Source: CAVQCX01 sp963775335 (GTDB lineage: Bacteria; Pseudomonadota; Gammaproteobacteria; Chromatiales; Chromatiaceae). From it: a stretch of 64,000 nucleotides of DNA. The position numbers and the translations under genes are program-made. The DNA is taken from contig CAVZIJ010000003.1 in NCBI GenBank assembly GCA_963775335.1, positions 434,001 through 498,000 of the forward strand, read 5' to 3'. The notes under the pieces are model-generated. The model was not told where the DNA came from. It did not search any database and saw only the letters and a list, made by a program, of their open reading frames with translations. Below, one piece after another: positions 12,053-20,102 of this stretch (positions are counted from its first letter, which is position 1; each line of letters starts with the position of its first letter).

Positions 12053-12349
12053 TTACCCGATTCGCGGTCTCCCGTGTGTCTCGAGCATGACACGAAGCAT
12101 CTTCTCAACCAGTTTCTTGCGCTCCAACTCATCGGGCTCTTTCTGGAGTTTCCCGCCCACGATGTTGTCCCTGGTCCACCGCATAATGAACTTGAAATCG
12201 TCTCCCAAGTCACCGGTCAAGTCAGGGTCTTCAAGCCGGATAAGGGCCGATACCGTAGCGTTTTCAAGACGCTCCACGAAGGCTCCTTTCCCACAGAGAC
12301 AATCGATCGCTAAATACAACTTTTCCCACACATAGCCTGGTGAACTCAT
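12053..12349 (-). CDS. Conserved-looking hypothetical protein, 98 aa
   Basis: Starts at MSSPGYVWEKLYLA with a GAGAGAGG ribosome-binding site just upstream; the longer open frame upstream is not convincing. It is a soluble, acidic, helix-rich protein with many Leu/Glu/Lys residues (ERLENATVSALIRLED, KKLVEKMLRVMLE) and no signal peptide or membrane span. Its size and isolation next to a cassette-like gene suggest a gene-cassette or immunity-type protein. No function can be assigned. Confidence 0.55.
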   Translation of the reverse strand: MSSPGYVWEKLYLAIDCLCGKGAFVERLENATVSALIRLEDPDLTGDLGDDFKFIMRWTRDNIVGGKLQKEPDELERKKLVEKMLRVMLETHGRPRIG

Positions 12350-12454
12350 GTCAATCCCTCTCTCTACGAACGCCGTGTTGAGCCGAGCCGGGCGTGTCGC
12401 GTCAGGAAACGGGCCGTCGTCTCCCGGCGTCGGATCGAACACATAGTTTCCATC

Positions 12455-12793
12455 CTACCTTTCGAACTCGCGTCGCGGCCTTTGAGTGGGGCGGTAGACG
12501 TCCTGAACCGCTCGGCGAACCGCGTTTGCAAATCGCATCCCAGAGTCCGTGCAATAATATTCAAGCCGTTTGAGTATTGGAAAGTAAGGGTATTTTTCTG
12601 AAGGATCACTTTGTACATAATCGTTCAGACCCGTCATGTAACCAAGCATCCATTGGGTGAATGGCTCAAAGTCATCGTAGGAGCTTCTATCAACACGCAG
12701 GTAATCGGAGCAGAGTTTGTCACCGATTCCCCATTCAGCCTCTGATGCGGTGGAAGCTGCAAGCAAAACCGCGGCAATAGCGAACTTCTTCAT
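12455..12793 (-). CDS. Small exported protein (HdeA/Rap1a-like appearance), probable cassette gene
   Basis: The 112-residue product begins with a signal peptide (MKKFAIAAVLLAASTASEA). The mature part has CSDYLR, a central WMLGYMTGLNDYV and a later YYC, the layout of small periplasmic proteins related to HdeA or Rap1a-type immunity proteins; assignment to a family is tentative. The start is 26 bp from a GTTGGGC core of an attC-like site, in the orientation expected for an integron cassette. No integron integrase is present in the window. Confidence 0.6.
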   Translation of the reverse strand: MKKFAIAAVLLAASTASEAEWGIGDKLCSDYLRVDRSSYDDFEPFTQWMLGYMTGLNDYVQSDPSEKYPYFPILKRLEYYCTDSGMRFANAVRRAVQDVYRPTQRPRREFER

Positions 12794-12818
12794 GATCAAT
12801 ACCTGTCCAGAAAAGGAA

Positions 12819-12882
12819 GCCCAACGATAAAGCTCAGCGGGGCTGCGCGGTTTTATCGCGCAGCATCCGCTGTAGCGCAGTG
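12819..12882 (-). other. attC-like integron recombination site (one end altered)
   Basis: Read on the minus strand, the site ends with GTTGGGC (core GTTRRRY) just before the cassette gene. It contains paired arms AGCGG/CCGCT and a CTGCGCG/CGCGCAG stem around an AT-rich loop. The opposite core (expected RYYYAAC) is not intact. At that end the sequence runs into group II intron-like DNA. This fits an attC interrupted by a group IIC-attC intron; degenerate copies are common. Confidence 0.6.
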
Positions 12883-12967
12883 GTACGCCCGGCATGGGCA
12901 TGAGCTTATCGGGTGAGAGTCCCCTGTAGGAGTACCTGTGTAAGGTCCTTCGGGACCCATGTAACTA
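12883..12967 (+). ncRNA. Group II intron remnant, 5' part of domain I
   Basis: Begins GTACGCCCGGCATGGGC, which resembles the 5' ends of attC-associated group IIC introns, and includes GGGTGAGAGTCCCC. The sequence continues after the IS element at 14831. The intron lies in the orientation opposite to the cassette gene, as is known for attC-invading introns. No reverse transcriptase or domain V/VI remains. Confidence 0.6.
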
Positions 12968-14824
12968 GTGTCTGAGCGGCATCCATTTTGAGCTGAGTTT
13001 TCATGGACTTGCCGCTACACGTAGAATCGAGTTTTTGAAATGGACCATCAAAGGTCTCACGGGGGATGTATCTTAACGTATTGATTATGCTGGTATTTTA
13101 TTGTATCGTAGCGTTTGTTCCCGAGAGCCGATTCCCGAATAATTGCAGGAACTCGCTCTATGCGCCACACACAATGCCCACAGCTGGTGCTGGGCCAGAC
13201 CCCCTTCGAAGACATCGAGATCGAGTGGGACTCGCGCGACGATATTCCAAAGATTCTCGCGGGGCTCAAGCATGTGCAGCAAGATGAGGAGCGTCGCGAA
13301 GCCATCCTGTGGCTGATCGCCCGCGACTTCGCCCAGACCGCAGCACTGGATAACGGGGCACCGGGCATGGACCTGTGGCAGGTGTTCGTGCTCGGGGCGT
13401 TTCGTCTGGGTCTGCACTGCGACTATGATCGCCTGAGCGAGTTGGCCAATCATCACGATACACTGCGCCAGATGCTGGGCCACGGGCCTTTCGATAGCGA
13501 CCAGCGCTACCGGGTGCGCACCCTCGGGGAGAACCTCTCGCGGCTCCAGCCCGATACGCTGCAAATGATCAACTGGGTGATCGTCGGTGCCGCCCACGAG
13601 CAGCTGGGTGTCGGCGAAGAGACGCTCTTGCATGGACGTTGCGACTCGGCGGTGGTCAAGACCGACGTGCACTATCCGACCGATGCCAACCTGCTGGTCG
13701 ATGCGATCCGCAAGATCCTGTACATCGGCGGGCGCGCCGCCGCTGAGCATCCGGCGCTCACGGGCTGGCGCGAGCACCACGCCAACTTCCTCAAGTTCAG
13801 ACGCCTCTACCATCATGCGATCAAGCTCAAGCGATCGAGCTCGAGCGATGGGGCCAAGAAGCAGGCCAAGGAGCAAGCGATTAGCGAGGCCTATCTGAGC
13901 CTGCTCACCTTGGCCGAGCAGCATATCGGCCTGGCTGAGGCCTCGCTGGAGGCCATCGGGGCGTACGATCTGATCGCGGCGCACCAGATCGAGTTCTTCG
14001 TCGAGCATGCCAAGCGCCAGGTCGAGCAGATCCGTGCGCGCGTGATCCGCGGTGAGACCGTCCCCCACCACGAGAAGGTCTTCTCATTGTTCGAGCCGCA
14101 CACCGAATGGATCGTCAAGGGCAAAGCCGGTGTGCCGGTGGAGCTGGGTGTGCGCACCGCCATTGTGGAAGATCAGTTCGGGTGTATCCTCAACTATCAG
14201 GTCATGCATGGGCTGACCGATGAGAAGATCACCGTCGAGCTCACCGAGCAGACCCGGGTCCTGTTTGCGAACCTGCGCACCCTCAGCTTCGACAAAGGTT
14301 TCTACAGCCCCGACAACCGCGACCGGCTCGATAAGCTGCTCGATCACGTCACCCTGCCGAAAAAGGGGCGGCTGAGTCAGGCCGACCAGGAGCGCGAGTC
14401 CAGTGAAGCGTTCGTCAACGCCCGCCAACAGCATCCGGCGGTCGAGTCGGCGATTCACGCCTTGCAAGTGCACGGCCTGGATCGCTGCCGCGACCGTGGC
14501 ATTGAAGGATTCGACCGCTACATCGCCTGGGGTGTGGTCGGGTTCAACCTGCACAAGCTCGGTGCCATGGTCTTGGAGCGCGAGCGGCGCAAGCAGCAGC
14601 GAGCGCGTTCGCTCGCCGCCTGAGCCCCAGAACGCGCCTGTCAGATCGATGGCCAAGGGGAGCGTTTGGCGGGCGTTACGGAAGACTGGATATATATACA
14701 GTGACTGCGCCGCCGCATCCCTCCTCAATACCCCTTCTTCTGCTCTGTCGCGCGGAGATGCAGCTCTATACCCATTGCGCTCCGATGGGATTGCTTCAGG
14801 ATTACGGGGTTTCCGCGCGGACAC
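12968..14824 (+). mobile_element. ISNCY-like insertion sequence, apparently complete, 1,857 bp
   Basis: The ends are inverted: GTGTCTGAGCGG at 12968-12979 and the reverse complement of GTGTCCGCGCGG at 14813-14824 (10 of 12 match). A 6-bp direct repeat TAACTA flanks both sides (12962-12967 and 14825-14830), the expected target-site duplication. One full-length transposase gene lies inside. Removing the element and one TAACTA joins two halves of a group II intron, which supports the boundaries. It looks recent and possibly still mobile. Confidence 0.8.
13160..14623 (+). CDS. Transposase, ISNCY-like family
   Basis: A 487-residue transposase from the ATG at 13160 (AGGA upstream). The family-like features are the central HEKVFSLFEPHTEWI, which I associate with ISNCY-group enzymes, followed by GVRTAIVEDQFG and FDKGFYSPDNRDRL, where DDE-type acidic residues would be expected. 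It ends in a basic tail (RERRKQQRARS). No frameshift is seen. It is the only gene in the IS element that surrounds it. Confidence 0.82.
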   Translation: MRHTQCPQLVLGQTPFEDIEIEWDSRDDIPKILAGLKHVQQDEERREAILWLIARDFAQTAALDNGAPGMDLWQVFVLGAFRLGLHCDYDRLSELANHHDTLRQMLGHGPFDSDQRYRVRTLGENLSRLQPDTLQMINWVIVGAAHEQLGVGEETLLHGRCDSAVVKTDVHYPTDANLLVDAIRKILYIGGRAAAEHPALTGWREHHANFLKFRRLYHHAIKLKRSSSSDGAKKQAKEQAISEAYLSLLTLAEQHIGLAEASLEAIGAYDLIAAHQIEFFVEHAKRQVEQIRARVIRGETVPHHEKVFSLFEPHTEWIVKGKAGVPVELGVRTAIVEDQFGCILNYQVMHGLTDEKITVELTEQTRVLFANLRTLSFDKGFYSPDNRDRLDKLLDHVTLPKKGRLSQADQERESSEAFVNARQQHPAVESAIHALQVHGLDRCRDRGIEGFDRYIAWGVVGFNLHKLGAMVLERERRKQQRARSLAA

Positions 14825-14830
14825 TAACTA

Positions 14831-14950
14831 CTAGCCGACGGCAAGGGCAAACCCGCGAGGGGATGTCTGAAGGAAGCCTGAGCGCAAAAGTGCGAGCCGA
14901 CGGACAGAAACCGCATAGAAGGCTCGGTCCCCGGGCGACTCAGCCACAGA
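14831..14950 (+). ncRNA. Group II intron remnant, continuation of domain I
   Basis: Directly continues the 12883-12967 fragment once the IS is removed. It contains GGAAGCCTGAGCGCAAAAG, GCGAGCCGACGGACAGAAAC and CGCATAGAAGGCTC, a series typical of bacterial group II introns upstream of the intron-encoded protein. It is cut at 14950 by the end of an IS91-type element, so the intron lost its reverse transcriptase and catalytic core. Confidence 0.65.
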
Positions 14951-15508
14951 TGAGGGATAGGAATTTGCTTTCAGCCGCCGCAGGCGGAGAGCACGCCATC
15001 GGCCCAGAATCGGCGCCAACCACCCGCGATCTGCCACCCTTGTCGCACGAATCCATCCTCAATCTCCCCCGGTGATGCCGCCAAGAGCCGGACGTAGCCC
15101 TGCCCGACGGCCCTGTGCGCGATTTCCTTGACTTTTTCCTTGACTTTCTCGGGATTCTAGCGCGACCGACGCCCACGTCAAGGCTCAAGAACGCTCAGGC
15201 GATGGCGGGCAGAGACTCGTAGGTCAGAGGGATCTGACCATTGACCGGCCAGTCACCGTCTTCGGGCGGGCCCTGGCTGGGCGGGCGCGGGTCCCAGAGC
15301 CCCAGGTGGCGCAGGATGCGCTCGATCACGATGGGCGCCTCGATCACCGCAAGGAAGCGCATCTCCCCGCCGCAGTGGGGGCAGATCAAAGGATCGGCCT
15401 CGTACACTTTCTTGATCAACCGGGCCCAGGCGGCCCGAGCAGCACGGGAGGCTTCAGGATCGACCTGCTCGGGCACTCCTTCGGGCAGCGCCGGCGTCTC
15501 GGTGTCCG
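14951..15508 (-). mobile_element. IS91-type element remnant, copy 1 (transposase 3' part plus terminal end)
   Basis: A 558-bp block that recurs at 17253-17810 without gaps and with about eight differences by eye. It holds the 3' part of an IS91-family transposase gene and, beyond its stop, a terminal region ending GAAAGCAAATTCCTATCC preceded by a CCGCC/GGCGG hairpin. In IS91/ISCR elements the origin end (oriIS) lies downstream of the transposase, so this end is the likely oriIS. The terIS end is missing. Confidence 0.7.
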
Positions 15509-15533
15509 GGAAGACTTTATGCAGTGAACTCAT
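15195..15533 (-). pseudogene. IS91-family transposase, C-terminal fragment (copy 1)
   Basis: The last 100 or so residues of an IS91-type (Transposase_32) protein: ARAAWARLIKKVYEADPL, then CPHCGGEMR, then VIERILRHLGLWDPRPP. The first few codons after the ATG at 15533 (SSLHKVF) are not transposase and come from a junction at 15508. All catalytic parts are missing, so it is inactive. Confidence 0.75.
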
Positions 15534-15542
15534 GATCCACAG

Positions 15543-16943
15543 CTACTTGTATATGGTCCATTTGTTCAAATCGTAAAGATCATCGCCGCGGATGCCCAGT
15601 ATCCTCTTGACGGCCCCTTTCAATTGTAAATGCCGCTGCGATCCGGTAGGCCTGGGTGGTCGAGGGCTATCCTGCCGTTTGACCATAACCATGAACTCGC
15701 GATGTAAGTTCCTGGATATCTGGGGACGTCCGGGATATTCAAACATTCCGCCCGAACCGACGAACAGAATTTCATGCCCGTAAGTGGTTGTTAGGCTCCA
15801 GTTCAGATAAGGGAGGCGTGTGGTGTAGATGAGATCGTAATCGTGCGTGTCCGCATCCGATATGGTTACCATGGAAGTTCGGATTTCCATGCCGGCCTTG
15901 GCGATGGCGAGACCGAAGTCGGAATTCCTGAATCGGATTAATAGGCGATAGTCCCCGTCATAGGATTTGAGATAGTCCGCGCACGTATCGATATTGCCCC
16001 GGAGGGCTTGTTGCACTTCCGCGACTTGGTCCTGATCGACGCGGCCGTAGCGATTCGCCCTTTCCACGAGGTCAGCGTCCTCTCGACGAATTTTTTCGGC
16101 GGACAAGGGTGCCCAACGCCGGTCAGCGAGTATTTCGTGGTTCGCGATGGCGAAGCCGGGTGCAATGTCGATAGCCGTCGTTGTGGAGTGAGGGTGGAGT
16201 GTCCTGAAAAGATCAGTGGGCCTCTCGGCGTTATGGGTGGGTTCATTGGACCAAAATAAATCGTCTTCGAGCAGCGCGACTCCCGCTGCGAATGGAAAGC
16301 TGTAGGTGGCGCTTATCCGGTGAATGATCGCAGCCCACTGAGCGTTGAAGTAGTGTTGGCGATTGGCGGCGGTGGCATTTTGATCCTTGCCTGGTATTCG
16401 GTAGCAGTTGGGAAAATGTGATGCTACGCCATACCCGCAAAATACATAGTCAATGGTCGGATACAGCGCTTTGAGCTTTTCAATATTGGTGTCCTGGATT
16501 TCGCGGGAGTAAGGATGCATGGCGTCATTCAGATTGACGCAGACCTCTTTCCCATCGGATAGGGTCATTATGGTATCCCCGCCGTATGTCTCCCAGATCC
16601 GGCAGGTGACAGAGTCCGCCAGGGCGAATTCCTGATCGGAGGAAAGTTCTATGACTTCGAAGCCAAGTTCGCGGATGGCCGGAGCGATATCGATGTCTTT
16701 GGATACCAGAATTCGCGTGTCTCTTGGAAAGGTCTTCAGAGTGCCGGGGTGATAGTGGTCATTGTGGCCGTGGGATATATAGATATAGTCAATCGGCCGC
16801 TCCGTGACGCTGTCGAGGTCCGGCACGGGATATATCCACCATTGGGCGCCGAAGCATGGTCCTTTCCACCAAGGATCGGATAACATACGTACCCCTTCCG
16901 CCTCCACCAAGATGGCGGCGTGCCCAATGAACGTTACTTTCAC
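15543..16943 (-). CDS. Metallo-beta-lactamase-fold hydrolase (UlaG/CMAH-like group)
   Basis: A 466-residue protein with the metal-binding HGHNDHYHP (HxHxDH) motif near residue 57 and VKVTFIGHAAILVE at the start. The GTG at 16943 is chosen because family members begin this way and GGGGA precedes it; a GTG at 17003 would add 20 residues. Domain order is the N-terminal MBL fold, then a long C-terminal part of unknown role. Upstream on the same strand is the tail of a type III PLP decarboxylase, so the pair may come from a polysaccharide or exosortase-associated cluster. Its substrate is unknown. Confidence 0.8.
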   Translation of the reverse strand: MKVTFIGHAAILVEAEGVRMLSDPWWKGPCFGAQWWIYPVPDLDSVTERPIDYIYISHGHNDHYHPGTLKTFPRDTRILVSKDIDIAPAIRELGFEVIELSSDQEFALADSVTCRIWETYGGDTIMTLSDGKEVCVNLNDAMHPYSREIQDTNIEKLKALYPTIDYVFCGYGVASHFPNCYRIPGKDQNATAANRQHYFNAQWAAIIHRISATYSFPFAAGVALLEDDLFWSNEPTHNAERPTDLFRTLHPHSTTTAIDIAPGFAIANHEILADRRWAPLSAEKIRREDADLVERANRYGRVDQDQVAEVQQALRGNIDTCADYLKSYDGDYRLLIRFRNSDFGLAIAKAGMEIRTSMVTISDADTHDYDLIYTTRLPYLNWSLTTTYGHEILFVGSGGMFEYPGRPQISRNLHREFMVMVKRQDSPRPPRPTGSQRHLQLKGAVKRILGIRGDDLYDLNKWTIYK

Positions 16944-17103
16944 GGCATTTCCCCAGGCGGCCTGTCGGTCGTAATTCCCGGTCCGCGGCGATGGGTAATG
17001 CACTTTGGCAGTCCGTGGGAGAGGACCAAATCACAGTCCGTGGTCAAGCGATTGGCGCCGCACCCATTGGGCCGTGGTGGGGATGGCAACGGAAAACCGG
17101 GCA

Positions 17104-17257
17104 TTAGACAAGCACCTCAGGCGGCATAGGGTGGCTCCAGAAAGCGGTAGGACTCGCGGTCAATCCATACGCTCCCGACTGAAATACCACAATCAGGTCG
17201 CCGGGCCCGGCGCTCGCCATCTCCATTCTCTCGGCCAGCACGTCCAAAGGTGTGAGG
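17104..17257 (-). pseudogene. Type III PLP-dependent decarboxylase, C-terminal fragment
   Basis: About 50 residues remain: PLDVLAERMEM, then PGDLIVVFQSGAYGLTASP, then FWSHPMPPEVLV. This is the conserved end of ornithine/diaminopimelate-decarboxylase-fold enzymes, including those linked to exosortase A loci. The rest was removed where the IS91-type end (17253) joins. It lies upstream of the MBL-fold gene in the same orientation. Confidence 0.7.
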
Positions 17258-17882
17258 GATAGGAATTTGCTTTCAGCCGCCGCAGGCGGAGAGCACGCCA
17301 TCGGCCCAGAATCGGCGCCAACCACGCGCGATCTGCCACCCTTGTCGCACGAATCCATCCTCAATCTCCCCTGGTGATGCCGCCAAGAGCCGGACGTAGC
17401 CCTGCCCGACGGCCCTGTGCGCGATTTCCTTGACTTTTCCCTTGACTTTCTCGGGATTCTAGCGCGACCGACGCCCACGTCAAGGCTCGAGAACGGTCAG
17501 GTGATGGCGGGCAGAGGCTCGTAGGTCAGAGGGATCTGACCATTGACCGGCCAGTCGCCGTCTTCGGGCGGGCCCTGGCTGGGCGGGCGCGGGTCCCAGA
17601 GCCCCAGGTGGCGCAGGATGCGCTCGATCACGATGGGCGCCTCGATCACCGCAAGGAAGCGCATCTCCCCGCCGCAGTGGGGGCAGATCAAAGGATCGGC
17701 CTCGTACACTTTCTTGATCAACCGGGCCCAGGCGGCCCGAGCAGCACGGGAGGCTTCAGGATCGACCTGCTCGGGCACTCCTTCGGGCAGCGCCGGCGTC
17801 TCGGTGTCCGCTACCTCGGCCTTGCGCTTGCCACGGGCTCGGTTGCTGTACCAAGCGTAGTAGCGGAAGCTTTTCTTCTGTT
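17253..17882 (-). mobile_element. IS91-type element remnant, copy 2
   Basis: The first 558 bp match copy 1 (14951-15508); the transposase part then extends about 70 bp further. The two copies are in direct orientation and bracket the MBL-fold gene plus the decarboxylase tail. The 5' side ends near 17882, close to an IS4-type transposase gene. Confidence 0.72.
17497..17880 (-). pseudogene. IS91-family transposase, C-terminal fragment (copy 2)
   Basis: Reads FRYYAWYSNRARGKRKAEV upstream of the GTG at 17778, then the same tail as copy 1. The YYxWYSNRxRG block is a known conserved stretch of IS91/Transposase_32 proteins. An in-frame stop lies a few codons before FRYY, so only the C-terminal 125 or so residues survive. 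Confidence 0.75.
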
Positions 17883-17951
17883 AAGACATCTTCAATCTGA
17901 GAACTGATATTCACACAAGGGTTCATTGTAACTGAAGTTTCTTGTTTTTCC

Positions 17952-19283
17952 TCACGCGACGAGGCGCATGATAGTGGAGATCAAAGGATTTCGATCCGGT
18001 TTACGCGAATTCTGGCAATCGATACCAAAACCCTCGTTGGCCAGGTGTTTGGCGAGGGACCTTCGTGCGTCCCCGAAGGCAAACTCGGTGGTCTTTTGCG
18101 AAGCGTAGCGCCGCGCCGGGGCTTGAGGCAAGTGCTCGGCGTAGATCCAGGTGATGGTGGTGGCTGCCATGCAGAAATGCAGGTGATTGGTAACCGACTC
18201 GGGTTTGCGCGTCTGAGTCTCGGTGCTGCCGATCTCTTGTTTGATCTCGCGGAACCCCGCTTCGATTTTCCACCGCGCCGAGTAGTATTCGATGATCTGC
18301 TCGACGCTGAGATCAAGGTCCGTGGTCAGCAGCGCAACCCATTGGCTCTTGCGGTAGACCCAGACGACACGCACACGGCAGCGCAAGGTCTTAAGCATCA
18401 CGATACGCTGGGCGGCCACGACCTCGCGCAGGTCCCCGTACACATGCAGCGTATAGGTGCTGGCATGCTTGCGCATCGCATCGGCCAACTGTGTCGCGTT
18501 ACCGAGACGATTGCCATATTTCCTGGGTCTTCCGCCGCTACCCTTCTTCGCTGGTTCGGGGAGTGCGTAGAGAGCGGAGTTGACCCGCAACCGCGAGAGC
18601 AGATGGGCGCGCGTACCGAGCTGCTCTCGCAACGGCTTGAACAGTCCGTTGTTGCCGAACCAGCTGTCAGTGGCGATCAGCATCGGCGCGTTCTTGAAGA
18701 CACTGCCAAGCTGTGCGATCAGCTGCGCGGCCTGCTCGAACTTGCTGCGAAAGACCAGCGACTGGCGGCGCAGTTTCAGATCGGCGCCCTCCAAGCTCTT
18801 GCGGCGCAGATAAAAAGCGAAGGCCAGCGGCAAGCAGGCCCAGCGCCCGTGGATTTTCTTGAGCAGCCCCACGGTGAGGATGGTCTGCGCCCACGGATAG
18901 CGCGTCTGGTTGGTCTTGGCCGCATGATCGAAGGTACGCTGGCAGCCGAAGATGTGTTTGCCGGTCTTCGGGTTGATGGAATCATCAAGCGCCAGCAGCA
19001 GACGCCCATCGCTCAACGGGCTGGGGATACGCCGCCAGAGCAGATTCCACAGCCGCTCCCAGGGCAGCTTCACTGAAGCCATGAAGGTGTAGTAGCGCCA
19101 CTCGGCGATACTCACACCGAACAGTGTCTCGATGGCCCGCAACAAGTTGGAGGTGCGCGAGGCGGTGATCGGCACGACGATCGCTTGCAATGTCAGGATG
19201 AGCCAGCGAAAGCGCTCCTGACCCTTGTCGTTGGCCGGAAACAGGGCTTGGAAATCGTTGGCGAGAGTGCGTAAGATCGGCAT
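17952..19283 (-). CDS. IS4-type DDE transposase
   Basis: 443 residues from MPILRTLANDFQALF; the frame is open a further 21 codons. The DDE triad is visible: LALDDSINPKTGK (first D), IATDSWFGNNG (second D), and YSARWKIEAGFREIK, which fits the Y-x2-R-x3-E-x6-K signature of IS4-like enzymes. No internal stop is seen. I could not find convincing terminal inverted repeats, so the element limits (roughly 17.9-19.4 kb) are unknown. Confidence 0.85.
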   Translation of the reverse strand: MPILRTLANDFQALFPANDKGQERFRWLILTLQAIVVPITASRTSNLLRAIETLFGVSIAEWRYYTFMASVKLPWERLWNLLWRRIPSPLSDGRLLLALDDSINPKTGKHIFGCQRTFDHAAKTNQTRYPWAQTILTVGLLKKIHGRWACLPLAFAFYLRRKSLEGADLKLRRQSLVFRSKFEQAAQLIAQLGSVFKNAPMLIATDSWFGNNGLFKPLREQLGTRAHLLSRLRVNSALYALPEPAKKGSGGRPRKYGNRLGNATQLADAMRKHASTYTLHVYGDLREVVAAQRIVMLKTLRCRVRVVWVYRKSQWVALLTTDLDLSVEQIIEYYSARWKIEAGFREIKQEIGSTETQTRKPESVTNHLHFCMAATTITWIYAEHLPQAPARRYASQKTTEFAFGDARRSLAKHLANEGFGIDCQNSRKPDRNPLISTIMRLVA

Positions 19284-19421
19284 CGAGTAGGGGCTCTGAG
19301 AGGCGCCTGACTTCGGGATCGCGGCATTTTGGGGGATCCGCCCCATATCGTGGCGCCGGCCCCTTCCCCTAAACCCACTTCATCGGGCCGATGATCCTGG
19401 CCCTTGGGAAAGGGAATTGAA

Positions 19422-20024
19422 ATGACAGCGATCTTCAGGAACAAGCTGGCGAGCTGCGGTGCGGCGATCTGCCTTTTTGCAGCAATGACCGCGCAGCCCG
19501 CTCAGGCCCAGCTCCCGGGCCAGCAAATCCCACAGGTGTCCCTGCTGCCGACCGTGGCACAAGTGCCTCCGGGACAGGCTCTCCCGATCGATGGCGTCTG
19601 GATGGTCCGCGAAAATGGCAAGCGCGTCTCCATCGATCATGGCCGTTCCATCGACATCGACCCCTGGGTTCACATGGTTGTGTTCAAGGTCGACCCTGGC
19701 CGCGTCACCATGAGGGACATTCATCCCGACGGATCGGGCGGCTATACCGGCTATGACCTCGTCCTGCTCCAGCAGGTTGACATGCATGTGGAACAGGATG
19801 GCTCGATCACGGCTCACGGCTCGGGCATTGCTCCGGCGACCTATCATCTCGATCGGGTGTCGCAGGCCGCCGTTGGTGCCCCCGCCGCGCCGCCGGCCTA
19901 TGCGCCTCCGGCCGGTGCTCCGCCGACCTATGCGCCGCCGGCCGGCGCTCCCCCCGCTGATGCCCCGCCAAGCGCGGACACGCCGCCGTCCCAAAACGGC
20001 ACTGTCGATCCCTGGGACAACTGA
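19422..20024 (+). CDS. Exported protein with Pro/Ala-rich C-terminal repeats
   Basis: A 200-residue product with a signal peptide (about 1-32, ending AQPAQA). The middle part (about 50-140) includes IDGVWMVRENGKRVSIDHG and looks globular. The tail repeats a PPAYAPPAGAPPTYAPPAG pattern, then an acidic end (TVDPWDN). GGGAAAGGGAATTG precedes the ATG. I do not recognise the family. It lies just before the next secreted-protein gene and may share its transcript. Confidence 0.65.
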   Translation: MTAIFRNKLASCGAAICLFAAMTAQPAQAQLPGQQIPQVSLLPTVAQVPPGQALPIDGVWMVRENGKRVSIDHGRSIDIDPWVHMVVFKVDPGRVTMRDIHPDGSGGYTGYDLVLLQQVDMHVEQDGSITAHGSGIAPATYHLDRVSQAAVGAPAAPPAYAPPAGAPPTYAPPAGAPPADAPPSADTPPSQNGTVDPWDN

Positions 20025-20102
20025 GCCCGCAAGACGCTCATTCGGCGCAACGGGCCACGTCTGTCGTGTCGATCCCATATGCGAGAAGGAAGGTATTCCG
20101 TC

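Noticed and set aside
13028..15571. Inverted repeat of ATGGACCAT-like sequences bounding the IS
   Set aside because: The right copy is part of the C-terminal codons of the MBL-fold gene. The true IS ends are the GTGTC(T/C)G sequences with TAACTA duplication.
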